From G965276765 sp965276825 (GTDB taxonomy: Bacteria > Actinomycetota > Acidimicrobiia > Acidimicrobiales > Palsa-688), in contig OZ255630.1 of assembly GCA_965276825.1 (NCBI GenBank), positions 3,844,001 to 3,908,000 of the forward strand: 64,000 bases of DNA, read 5' to 3'. The notes under the pieces were generated by a model, which saw nothing but the letters and a program-made list of their open reading frames with translations, did no database searches and was not told the DNA's origin. Positions 19,616 through 27,673 of the stretch are shown piece by piece. Both the position numbers and the translations under genes were made by a program. Each line of letters opens with the position of its first letter. The first letter of the stretch is position 1.

Positions 19616-22600
19616 TTAGCTCGCGGCGACGTGGACGATGGCCGCGTCGACGGCTGCGACGATCAGCCGCCCGGCCTTGCGGAACCCGAGGGCGGCGACC
19701 ACCTCCCGCCGCAGCGTGTCGTCGTCGCGGACCACCCCGTCGGACCGGATCCACCGCACGAGGGCCACCAGCTCCTCCTGGCGGTACTCGCCGATGGAGT
19801 CCCGGCCGGTGCGAATCGGGACCGGGCCTCGCCGAGCCGGCGAGGCATCGATCGGCGCGCCACCGGTCGGCGCCGCCGGGCCGCCCACGGGGGACGTCGG
19901 CTCGACGACCGGGGCACCCTCGACGGGCCCAGGACCGGGAGAGACGGGCGCGTCGTGCACGGGAGCCGGCGCGGGTGCCTCGTTGGCCGCGTCGGCCGCG
20001 GCGACGGCCAGGCGGTACGAGCGCAACACCCGCGCCACCTCGTGGTCACGGTGGCGGAGCCACTCGGACGACCAGATGCGGTGGACCCGCCAGCCGAGGC
20101 GCTCCAGCTGCTCGGGCCGGATCCGCTCCCGGTCCCGCGCCGTCGGTGACCCGTGGTAGCTCTCGCCGTCGGTCTCGATGGCGAGGACCATCCTCCCCGC
20201 CTTCGTCGGGTGGGAGGCGGCCAGGTCGATCGGGTGGGCCGACGCGCCGTACCCGGCGACCAGGGGGATGCCGGCCCGGCCGAGGTGGGCGGCGATGTCC
20301 CGCTCGATCGGCCCGCTCCCCGACCTGGCTGTCTGCGGGGGGGCGGTGCCGGCCGCGTGGGCCAGGTAGCCGGCCCACAGCCTGGCGCCGACGCTGGTGA
20401 GCAGGGCGGGGTCGAGGTCGGCGGGGGCGATCGGCGTCACGACGGTGACGGTGGCCCTCGCCCTGGTCGTCGCCACGTTGAGCAGGGGGGGTCCCGCGGA
20501 CCCGTCGAGCGGGCCGAAGTCGCCCCGGCGGCCGACGGTGACCGCGAGGATCACCGAGTCGCGCTCGCCGCCCTGGACGGCGGCCGCGTCCCTGACCCAG
20601 ACCGGCTCGATGGCGGACGCGGGGGATGCCCGGCCGGCGACGAAGTCGGCGAGGGCCCGGTCGTCGTCGCACGCCGCCTTCAATGCGTCCCTGACCCGCC
20701 TGGCGTGCGCCGCCCCGATCGTGACCACCCCGAGCGAACGCGCTCGGCTGGTCCTGGCGTGGTGCCTGACTTCGTCGACCGCGGTCTCGACGTCGCGGCC
20801 AGGGTCGGCGACGACGGCGCGCAGGGGGCTGCCGGGGCCGGTGCCGGGGAACGTCTCGAGCGCCCCGCCGTACAGCTCGGGCTGGGCGTTGACGAACGAC
20901 ACGAGCCGCTCGTCGCGCGAGCGGTAGTGGGTGGGCAGGGCGAAGACGGCGCCGGCCGGGAGCAGCGCGCCGAGCGCGTCGAGGACCGACTGGTCGCCGT
21001 CGTCGGGGCCGAGTTGCAGGGGATCGCCGACGACCACGGCGTGGTCGCCACGCGCCAGGGTCCCGACGGCCTCGGCCACCCCCACCCTCGACGCCTCGTC
21101 GATGATCACCGTGTCGAAGCAGCGCTGCGCCGGGAGGGCGGCGGCGGCGTCGGAAGGCGTGAGGAGCCAGCAGGGGCAGGCCGCGGTGAGCAAGTCGCCC
21201 GCCGCCCTGAGCAGCTCCCGCAGGCCGTCCCAGTCGGCCAGCCTCGGCGCCTGACGGTTGACCAGCTGGGCCTGGATCGGCTGCGCGGCCCTGGTCTCCG
21301 CGAGCCGGTCGGCGACCAGGTGGCGGACCCGGGCGGGCGTCCCGGCGACGTGGGCCCGGTCGGCTCGGCGGAACTCGTCGACGGCGCGGTCGGTGGCCGC
21401 GCCGTCGAAGTGGCTGATCAGCGGGTCGGTCACCACCCGGGCCGCCACCGACGACAGCCAGACCCAGTCCAGGGTGGCCAGGGCGCCGTCCGGCTCCGGG
21501 GCCCGCCCGACGATCTCGGCGAGCACGTCGGCGAGCCCGGCCTCGGTGAGCGCCGCTCGCCGCTCGGCCAGGTCAGGGAGCCGCATGAGGGTCTCGGTGT
21601 CGCCGCTGAGGGCGCCGAGGAGCTGGGACAGCTCGGGCGCAGGTCGCCGATCGAGGTCGTCCAGGCCCAGGAGGGCGCCGAGGGCGAGCAGGTCGGCGCG
21701 CAGCTGACGGGTGGCGGTGACGGCTCGCTCCAACTCGGGCGGGGGGACCGGGGTGCCGGGGGCCCCGGTGAGCGCCGCCCACCGGGCCTGCACCCTGGCG
21801 CCCTCGGTGGCGACCTGGCGGAGTCGGCGCCGATCCGGTCGACGTCCGGGCGTGGCCGCCTGCCTGAGGCGCTCCATGGCCGAGCGGGCACGACCGCCGG
21901 CGCCCAGGCCGAGGGGCCGCCGGCCGCCGAGCTCGAGCTCCTCGACGATCGAGCCGAGGGGGAGGTCGAGGAGGCCGGGCCCGAAGTCGCGCCGCAGGTC
22001 CTGCGCCGAGGCGAGCAGCTCGAGCAGGGCGCGCCACCCGGCCAGGTCACGGTGCGGGGGAAGGCCGCAACGGCCGGCGACGGTCGTGAGCAGCGCCGAG
22101 GCCTCCGGCCATGTCCTGGTGGCCACGGACACGGTCAGGGCTCTCGCCGCCTGGGCCGCCTGCACCGTGGTGACCGAGCTGAGGCGGTAGGCGGCGGACC
22201 ACGGCGATCTGCCGGTCGCGACCCGCAGGCCGCCGAGGCCGACGAAGGCCCGCAGGGCGTCGCGCGCCGCCGCAAAACCGGCCTGGTCGAGTCGACCGAG
22301 GGTGGCGTCGTCGAGGCGGATCGGGCTGCGGTCGGCCGGCGCCACCTCCCCGAGCCTGGTCCTGGCCTGGTACACCGACACGCCCCACGGAGCGCGCAGC
22401 CCGTGAACCGACGCCTCGTGGGCGACCAGCTCGGCGCGCCGCTCGACGAGGGCCGCGGTGGCCTGGGAGGGAGGTTCGGGGCGTCTGACCGGCGCCGGCG
22501 GGGCGCTCAGCTGGGCGCCGACGAGCGGGAGGGCGTCGGTGCCGGTGTGGAGGTCGGCGACGAGCGATCCGAGGCCGGCCCGCTCGAGGCGACCGACGAG

Positions 22601-23179
22601 GGCGGTCGCCGCCGCCGGGCTGCCGGCCACGAACACCGTCGACCGGCCGGTGGCCGCCAGCGTGGCCACCAGGTTGGCGACCGTCTGGGTCTTGCCGGTG
22701 CCCGGCGGCCCGTGCACGACCACGTCCGCACCGGCGACCACCGCGGCGAGCACCGCCGACTGCGCGGCGTCGGCGTCGGCCACCAGCAGCTCCCCGTCGG
22801 GGTCGATGGCATCAGGTCCGGCTGCCGCGCCGGCGGTCGGCCCGGCGGCCATCGCGGCGACGGAGGGCCCGTGACCGGCGAGGGCGGCGACGAGCGGGGC
22901 GTGGGCGAGCAGCTCGGTGTGGGCCCGCAGGTCCCCGGCGACGACCTGGCGGCCCGGCGTGGTCGCCAACCGCTCGGCCCAGCCCTCCGCGACGCGGCGC
23001 ACGGTGTCGACGAGCTGGTCGCCGGTCGGCTGGCGGGCGGGCGCGGCGGGGCCGCCGGTCGGCTCGTCCACGACCTGCTCCCCGTCGGCCTCCGGCGCGC
23101 CGTCGGGGGGCGTCGGACGGCCGGTCACGGCCATCTGCCCGGCGCCCCGATGATCCGCTGCATCCCTCACCTCCGACAC
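19616..23179 (-). CDS. Superfamily 1 helicase fused to an MTES_1575/Vsr-like endonuclease and DUF3320
   Basis: The 1187-residue protein combines a nucleic-acid-dependent ATPase with a nuclease. Walker A is GPPGTGKT with Lys163. Walker B is VIIDEAS with Asp694-Glu695, followed by VVGDPLQL, the THYRS motif and the late QGGERDSVI and NVATTRAR motifs of the SF1 (AAA_11/AAA_12) core. A long insert separates the two ATPase halves. Near 960-1060 is an endonuclease domain with Glu1002 and Asp1004 in IETDGESYH and WRVHRIWSSEW, as in the MTES_1575 family. A DUF3320-like tail follows a Pro-rich linker. The usual N-terminal DUF4011 is absent. Relatives are large, patchily distributed and often suspected of roles in anti-phage defence or DNA repair. 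The GTG start at 23179 is uncertain. Confidence 0.85.
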   Translation of the reverse strand: MSEVRDAADHRGAGQMAVTGRPTPPDGAPEADGEQVVDEPTGGPAAPARQPTGDQLVDTVRRVAEGWAERLATTPGRQVVAGDLRAHTELLAHAPLVAALAGHGPSVAAMAAGPTAGAAAGPDAIDPDGELLVADADAAQSAVLAAVVAGADVVVHGPPGTGKTQTVANLVATLAATGRSTVFVAGSPAAATALVGRLERAGLGSLVADLHTGTDALPLVGAQLSAPPAPVRRPEPPSQATAALVERRAELVAHEASVHGLRAPWGVSVYQARTRLGEVAPADRSPIRLDDATLGRLDQAGFAAARDALRAFVGLGGLRVATGRSPWSAAYRLSSVTTVQAAQAARALTVSVATRTWPEASALLTTVAGRCGLPPHRDLAGWRALLELLASAQDLRRDFGPGLLDLPLGSIVEELELGGRRPLGLGAGGRARSAMERLRQAATPGRRPDRRRLRQVATEGARVQARWAALTGAPGTPVPPPELERAVTATRQLRADLLALGALLGLDDLDRRPAPELSQLLGALSGDTETLMRLPDLAERRAALTEAGLADVLAEIVGRAPEPDGALATLDWVWLSSVAARVVTDPLISHFDGAATDRAVDEFRRADRAHVAGTPARVRHLVADRLAETRAAQPIQAQLVNRQAPRLADWDGLRELLRAAGDLLTAACPCWLLTPSDAAAALPAQRCFDTVIIDEASRVGVAEAVGTLARGDHAVVVGDPLQLGPDDGDQSVLDALGALLPAGAVFALPTHYRSRDERLVSFVNAQPELYGGALETFPGTGPGSPLRAVVADPGRDVETAVDEVRHHARTSRARSLGVVTIGAAHARRVRDALKAACDDDRALADFVAGRASPASAIEPVWVRDAAAVQGGERDSVILAVTVGRRGDFGPLDGSAGPPLLNVATTRARATVTVVTPIAPADLDPALLTSVGARLWAGYLAHAAGTAPPQTARSGSGPIERDIAAHLGRAGIPLVAGYGASAHPIDLAASHPTKAGRMVLAIETDGESYHGSPTARDRERIRPEQLERLGWRVHRIWSSEWLRHRDHEVARVLRSYRLAVAAADAANEAPAPAPVHDAPVSPGPGPVEGAPVVEPTSPVGGPAAPTGGAPIDASPARRGPVPIRTGRDSIGEYRQEELVALVRWIRSDGVVRDDDTLRREVVAALGFRKAGRLIVAAVDAAIVHVAAS

Positions 23180-23268
23180 GCCGTGACCGAGTCGCTGATC
23201 CTACGGCCGGGGCCAGCGCGATCCGGGGACCCGCAGGCGCGGGAGTGTGGGACGAGCCGGCGGGTGGG

Positions 23269-23274
23269 TACCGC
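23269..23274 (+). promoter_or_regulatory. Putative -10 box (TACCGC) of a leaderless transcript
   Basis: TACCGC sits 6 nt before the ATG at 23281 with no Shine-Dalgarno. The match is weak, but the position fits the pattern of other genes in the window. Confidence 0.25.
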
Positions 23275-23280
23275 CCTCCC

Positions 23281-23712
23281 ATGGACCGCGCCCCCGACCC
23301 GCTCACCCGCCGCTTCGAGTTCCGCTTCGAGCGCGACGTGGCCAGGGCGTCGGCCATCTTCGGCGTCACCGCGCGCAACGCCTGGGTCGAGCTCCGTCCC
23401 GGTGAGGTGGCCGCCCGCTTCGGGCCCTGGTCGATGCGCACGCCGCTCACCAACGTGGTCGACGCCGAGGTGTCCGGCCCCTACGCGTGGTGGAAGGTCG
23501 CCGGTCCCGTCCGGCTCTCCTTCACCGACCGCGGCGCCACCTTCGCCACCAACAAGGAGGCCGGGGTCTGCCTGCGCTTCGCCCGTCCCCTCGCCATCGC
23601 CGTGCCCCGCGGTCCCCTGCGCAGCCCCGGCCTGACCGTCACGGTCGCCGACCCCGATGGTCTGGTCGAGGCGCTCGCCGCCCTCGGCGTCGGGGGACAG
23701 GGCACCAGATGA
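23281..23712 (+). CDS. Conserved hypothetical protein, 143 residues
   Basis: I do not recognise a named family. The protein is soluble, rich in beta-strand patterns, and has no signal peptide or membrane helix. It contains aromatic and Arg motifs such as FEFRFERDV, RFGPWSMRTPL and PYAWWKVAGPVRLSF, giving it the look of a single-domain PH-like or DUF fold conserved in actinobacteria. The ATG at 23281 is preferred over an upstream GTG because a -10-like box ends 6 nt before it. It is divergent from the helicase-nuclease and may be unrelated to it. Confidence 0.65.
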   Translation: MDRAPDPLTRRFEFRFERDVARASAIFGVTARNAWVELRPGEVAARFGPWSMRTPLTNVVDAEVSGPYAWWKVAGPVRLSFTDRGATFATNKEAGVCLRFARPLAIAVPRGPLRSPGLTVTVADPDGLVEALAALGVGGQGTR

Positions 23713-23817
23713 GCGCCCTCCGATCCCGTCGCTGGCGCGTCGCGGGGTCGTTGCCCCTCGTCGCCGTCGACCGATGGGGAGGGGAAAGGGGAACGCCGCG
23801 GCCCTCCGGCGCGGCGG

Positions 23818-23823
23818 TAGCTT
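23818..23823 (+). promoter_or_regulatory. Putative -10 box (TAGCTT) of a leaderless transcript
   Basis: TAGCTT lies 5 nt before the ATG at 23829, with no ribosome-binding site between them. Confidence 0.35.
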
Positions 23824-23828
23824 GGTCC

Positions 23829-24083
23829 ATGCGCGACGTCGAGGTCAGGTCCCCCGGCATCCGCCTCGGTCAACTCCTCAAGCTGGCCGGGATGGTCGAC
23901 TCCGGTGGCGAGGCCGGCGCCCACCTGGCCGCCGGCGAGGTGACCGTCGGCGGCGTCGTCGAGACCCGGCGCGGCCGCCAGCTCCACGACGGGGACGAGG
24001 TGCGCTTCGGTGACGACGCCGTCCGGGTGGTGGTCTCCACCGTCCGGTCCGGGCCGCCGACCGGTTCCCGGACCCACCCGTGA
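23829..24083 (+). CDS. S4-domain RNA-binding protein (YbcJ-like)
   Basis: The 84-residue protein is almost entirely an S4 RNA-binding fold: IRLGQLLKLAGMVDSGGEA, AHLAAGEVTVGGVVETRRGRQL and HDGDEVRF match the alpha-L motif of YbcJ/YaaA-type stand-alone S4 proteins. These are thought to bind structured RNA, but the target is unknown. The gene ends 4 bp before the convergent response-regulator gene. Confidence 0.85.
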   Translation: MRDVEVRSPGIRLGQLLKLAGMVDSGGEAGAHLAAGEVTVGGVVETRRGRQLHDGDEVRFGDDAVRVVVSTVRSGPPTGSRTHP

Positions 24084-24087
24084 CCGG

Positions 24088-24516
24088 TCAGGGCAGCGTG
24101 ACCAGGTTCATCCAGAACTGCTCGATCACCGCCATCGCGTCGCGGAAGTGATCGAAGTCGGCCGGCTTGACGATGTAGCAGTTGGCTCCCTCGTCGTACG
24201 CGCTGCCCACGTCGGCGGGGGCCGACGAGGTGGAGAGGACGGCCACGGGGATCCGGCGGAGCTCGACGTCGGCCTTCATCTCGCACAGGACCTGGTGGCC
24301 GGACTTGCGGGGCAGGTTGATGTCGAGCAGGACGAGGTCGGGGCGGCCCGCCTCGGCGTAGCAACCCTCGCGGCGCAGATAGGCGAGCGCCGCCTCCCCG
24401 TCGCCGACGGCGTGGACCGCGGCGACGCCCTTGGCCTCACGAAGGGCTTCCCGCGCCAACCGGACGTCCGCGGGGTTGTCCTCCACCAGCAGGACCTGTA
24501 GGGGCTTGGGGGGCAT
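24088..24516 (-). CDS. Single-domain response regulator (Rcp1-like)
   Basis: The 142-residue receiver has the acidic pair Glu12-Asp13 (LVEDN), phospho-accepting Asp65 (LLDINLP), the Ser/Thr of VLSTS and Lys in YIVKPAD. It has no output domain, like Rcp1-type regulators that pair with phytochrome-like kinases. Its start lies 80 bp inside the 3' end of the upstream kinase gene in another frame. It should act as a phosphate acceptor or shuttle for that kinase. Confidence 0.92.
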   Translation of the reverse strand: MPPKPLQVLLVEDNPADVRLAREALREAKGVAAVHAVGDGEAALAYLRREGCYAEAGRPDLVLLDINLPRKSGHQVLCEMKADVELRRIPVAVLSTSSAPADVGSAYDEGANCYIVKPADFDHFRDAMAVIEQFWMNLVTLP

Positions 24517-26677
24517 CGGCGTCGTCCTTCATGGGGATGGTGAATAAGAATCGGGAGCCGGTCGGGTCGTTGTCCTCGACCCAGATGCGTCCGCCGCCGC
24601 GCTCGACCAGGCGCTGGCAGATGGAGAGGCCGATCCCGGTGCCGGCGTAGTCGTCCTGGCCGTGGAGTCGCTCGAACATCTCGAAGATCTGGTTGCGGTG
24701 CTCGGCGTCGATGCCGATGCCGTGGTCGGCGACGCAGAGCTCCCAGACGTGGCCGTCGCGCCGTGCGCTGACCTCGACGCGCACCGCCGCGCCGGTCGGG
24801 GTGAACTTCACGGCGTTGCTGATCAAGTTGCGCAGGACCCGGGCGATGGCGCCGGCGTCGCCGGTCACCACCGGCAAGGGGCCAACGGTGAGCTCGGCGC
24901 CGTCGAGGTGCCGGTCCATCGAGGCCGTGACCTCGTCCATCACCTCGCGGGTGTCGATCCGGTCCTGGCGCAGGTCGGTGTGACCGGTGCGCGAGTACTC
25001 GAGCAGGTCGGTGATGAGCGCCTGCATGCGCTTCACCCCGTCGAGCACGAATCCGATGAACTCGTCGGCGTCGGGGTCGAGACGCCCCTCGTAGCGCTGG
25101 GCCAGCAGCTGGACGAAGCCGGAGATCACCCGCAGCGGCTCCGACAGATCGTGGGACGCGATGTAGGCGAACTGCTCCAGCTCGGCGTTGGACCTGACCA
25201 GCTCGCCGGTCGCCCGGGCGGACACCGCGACCGACGACACCAGGGTGGCCAGCACCTGCAGGAGGGCGAGGTGGCGCTCGTCGAAGTTGCCCCGCCGTGG
25301 CGAGGTCACCTCCAGCACCGCCCACACCTCCCCGTTCACCGTCAGCGGGGCCACCATCAGGGATCGGACGCCGTGGCGGATGCAGACATCGCGGTGGACG
25401 TTGCCCTCCTCCCAGACGTCGGCGCGGAGGTACGCCCGGTTGGTGGCGGCGGCCAGGCCCGAGAGGGTCCCGGCGGCGGCCAGCCTCGAGCCGGCGACCT
25501 CGGCCAGGGTGCCGGCGGCGTGGCGATAGACCAGCTCGTCCCCGTCGAGGGTCTGGACGAACGCGCTGGCCGCGTCGCCGATGCCGAGGGCGCTGGCACA
25601 GGCCGCCGCCGCGACGGCGTCGAGGTCGGGCCCGTGGCCGAGGAGCGCCTGTTGGCCGTCGAGCAACCTGGCGAGGTCGTTGCGCTCGGCGGCCAGGAGC
25701 TGCTCGAGCCGTTGACGGCGGCGGCTGGCGGCGCTGTAGACGACCAGGCCGGCGACGATCACCAGCCCGAGCACGCCCGCCAGGAACAGCACGGTGCGGC
25801 GCACGTTGGCCGCCGCGGCGTAGGCGGTGTCCTGGGGAACGGTGGCCACGACGGCCCAGCCGACATCGGGGACCGGCGCCCAGGCGGCTAGCAGGGAGAC
25901 GCGCCCGTTGCGCTGGTCGCCTGCGCCCGACCCGCCCCGCAGGGCGGCGGCAACGGCCGGGTCGCGGCTGGCGTCGGGGATGTGGCCGGGAGCCAGGCCG
26001 GGCGCGCCGAGCACCTGGCCGGCGTGGTCGGCGACCTGCAGGTCGATCCCGCTTCTCGCGAAGTTGTCGACGTAGCTCTGGATGGTGGCCACGCTGTAGG
26101 TGATCAGCACGTAGCCGACCACAGGACCGGTCGGGGTGGCCCGGACGGGCGTGACCGAGGCCACGATGGCGTGGAGGGTGCGAAGAGCGGTGAAGCCGTC
26201 GGTCACGGTGGTGCGGGTAACGGGGAAGTGATCGTGGAAGTAGGGCCGGCTGGCCAAGTTGGTGCCGATCGGCACCGTGGCCGCCGCACTCGTGACCAGC
26301 ACCCCGGTGGGGCCGGTGATGCCCACCCCGGCGATGCCGGGGATCAGGCGCATGGCCTCGGCCAGCCCGGTGCGCAGCGTGGGGCTGTTGATCGGGACGT
26401 GGGCCGCCAGCGCGGCGGCCAGGCCCGGGCTGGACGCCAGGGTCCGGTCGAGGGCGGTGATCTGGTCGAGCTGGTCGCGCACGAACGTGACTCCGACGCT
26501 CACCTCGGTCCTGGCCCGCGCCCGGACCTGACCGTCGATCGCCTGGCTGGACGTGCGCATGGCGCCGTACGCCAGCGCGAGGAGGGGGCCAGCCGCCAGC
26601 ACGGCCAGGCCCACGATGGAGGCGGCCAGGCGCAGGCGGCTGCGGCCGACGGGTCTCGACGACCCGAGCCCGGTCAT
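24437..26677 (-). CDS. Membrane sensor histidine kinase (Cache-GAF-HisKA-HATPase)
   Basis: The 746-residue kinase has membrane helices at about 17-39 and 300-322 that bracket an extracellular Cache-like sensor, where YFHDHFPVTRTTVTDGF is typical. A GAF domain follows at about 345-490. The phytochrome-type H-box YIASHDLSEPLRVI contains His509, and a HATPase domain with N, G1 and G2 boxes ends the protein near 720. Its ATG overlaps the stop of the upstream regulator (ATGA), and its 3' end overlaps the downstream single-domain receiver by 80 bp. The three genes form one signalling operon. The ligand is unknown. Confidence 0.92.
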   Translation of the reverse strand: MTGLGSSRPVGRSRLRLAASIVGLAVLAAGPLLALAYGAMRTSSQAIDGQVRARARTEVSVGVTFVRDQLDQITALDRTLASSPGLAAALAAHVPINSPTLRTGLAEAMRLIPGIAGVGITGPTGVLVTSAAATVPIGTNLASRPYFHDHFPVTRTTVTDGFTALRTLHAIVASVTPVRATPTGPVVGYVLITYSVATIQSYVDNFARSGIDLQVADHAGQVLGAPGLAPGHIPDASRDPAVAAALRGGSGAGDQRNGRVSLLAAWAPVPDVGWAVVATVPQDTAYAAAANVRRTVLFLAGVLGLVIVAGLVVYSAASRRRQRLEQLLAAERNDLARLLDGQQALLGHGPDLDAVAAAACASALGIGDAASAFVQTLDGDELVYRHAAGTLAEVAGSRLAAAGTLSGLAAATNRAYLRADVWEEGNVHRDVCIRHGVRSLMVAPLTVNGEVWAVLEVTSPRRGNFDERHLALLQVLATLVSSVAVSARATGELVRSNAELEQFAYIASHDLSEPLRVISGFVQLLAQRYEGRLDPDADEFIGFVLDGVKRMQALITDLLEYSRTGHTDLRQDRIDTREVMDEVTASMDRHLDGAELTVGPLPVVTGDAGAIARVLRNLISNAVKFTPTGAAVRVEVSARRDGHVWELCVADHGIGIDAEHRNQIFEMFERLHGQDDYAGTGIGLSICQRLVERGGGRIWVEDNDPTGSRFLFTIPMKDDADAPQAPTGPAGGGQPRGRPVGAGSPS

Positions 26678-27594
26678 CGGGGGACGGCAGGCGAGCGTTT
26701 CGCCGGTGACCTCCCGCCGGGCTGAGCGAGGTGGGGCAGGCTGAGGGCCTCGAGCGCCTCGAGGTCGGGCCGCTCGGCGGCGCCCACGCCGGCGGGCAGG
26801 GACCGGGCGTCGTCCCCGGGGCCGGTGTAGCCGACCACGGGCGTGCCGGCGGCCACCTGCTCGACCTCGGCGCACAGGTCCCCGGCGCGAGCCGAATCGA
26901 CGTGGCCGATCACGACCAGTCGGGGCGCCGTGGCGCGCACCATGTGCCGGAGGGAAGCGGTCAGGTCGGGCCCGGTGGTCACCACCTCGACGACGGCGTC
27001 GGCCCCGCAGCGGGCCAGCATCCAGGCCAGCTGGCGGCGCGCCATGGGGTCGGACTCGACGACCAGGGCGCAGCGCACGACCACGCCGGGTTCGGCCAGC
27101 CCGGGTTCGGCCAGCCCGGGTTCGGTCAGCCCAGGGTCGGTCAGCCCGGCGGCCGCCGTCGGACCCTCGGCCTCGGGTGCCCGGTGGGCGGCCCTGGCCG
27201 GATCGATGCCGACCAGGTCGGCGAGACGGGCCAGCAGCTCGTCGGGCGCCAGCCCCTTCTCCAGGTAGGCGAGCGCCCCCTGGTCGACGACCGACTGGCC
27301 AACCGAATCGGGATGGTTGGACAGCACCACCACCTCGGCCGACGGCCACCGCCCGGCGATGGCCGGCAGCGACGCGCGCCCGTCCATGCCGGGCATGGAC
27401 AGGTCGAGCAGGACCAGACCGGGGCGCAGGTCGCCGGGGAGGGCGAGGGCGCTGGCGCCGCTGTCAGCCTCGCCGACGACCTCGAAGAGCCCGCTGTCGT
27501 CCAGCACGGCGCGGAGGAAGCGCCGGGTGGAGCTGGCGTCGTCGATGACGACGGTGGCGAGGGGGGTGATCGGCGGTGCGGAGGACGCGGGCAC
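26674..27594 (-). CDS. Response regulator with one active and one degenerate receiver domain
   Basis: The 306-residue protein has an N-terminal receiver with acidic Asp18-Asp19 and phospho-accepting Asp64 (LLDLSMPGMDG). A linker made of a repeated 5-residue unit follows at about 150-170 (GLTEP/GLAEP type). The second half looks like another receiver (ALVVESDPMARRQL) but has VIGHVD where the phospho-Asp should be, so it probably cannot be phosphorylated. No DNA-binding domain is visible. It is the first gene of the kinase operon and overlaps the kinase start by 4 nt. Confidence 0.85.
   Translation of the reverse strand: MPASSAPPITPLATVVIDDASSTRRFLRAVLDDSGLFEVVGEADSGASALALPGDLRPGLVLLDLSMPGMDGRASLPAIAGRWPSAEVVVLSNHPDSVGQSVVDQGALAYLEKGLAPDELLARLADLVGIDPARAAHRAPEAEGPTAAAGLTDPGLTEPGLAEPGLAEPGVVVRCALVVESDPMARRQLAWMLARCGADAVVEVVTTGPDLTASLRHMVRATAPRLVVIGHVDSARAGDLCAEVEQVAAGTPVVGYTGPGDDARSLPAGVGAAERPDLEALEALSLPHLAQPGGRSPAKRSPAVPR
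27085..27144 (-). repeat. Four tandem 15-bp repeats inside the response-regulator gene
   Basis: The unit CCCGGGTTCGGCCAG (plus strand) occurs four times with few changes and encodes the GLxxP-type linker between the two receiver domains. The repeat number could vary by slippage without shifting the frame. Confidence 0.85.
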
Positions 27595-27658
27595 ACTGTC
27601 TTATCGGCGGCGCCCCGAGAGTCCTGAACCCGGCCGGGACGTCGGCGACCGCTCCCAG

Positions 27659-27664
27659 TAGGGT
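27659..27664 (+). promoter_or_regulatory. Putative -10 box (TAGGGT) of a leaderless transcript
   Basis: TAGGGT lies 9 nt before the GTG of the MFS gene at 27674, with no Shine-Dalgarno. Confidence 0.4.
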
Positions 27665-27673
27665 CGACAGGCC

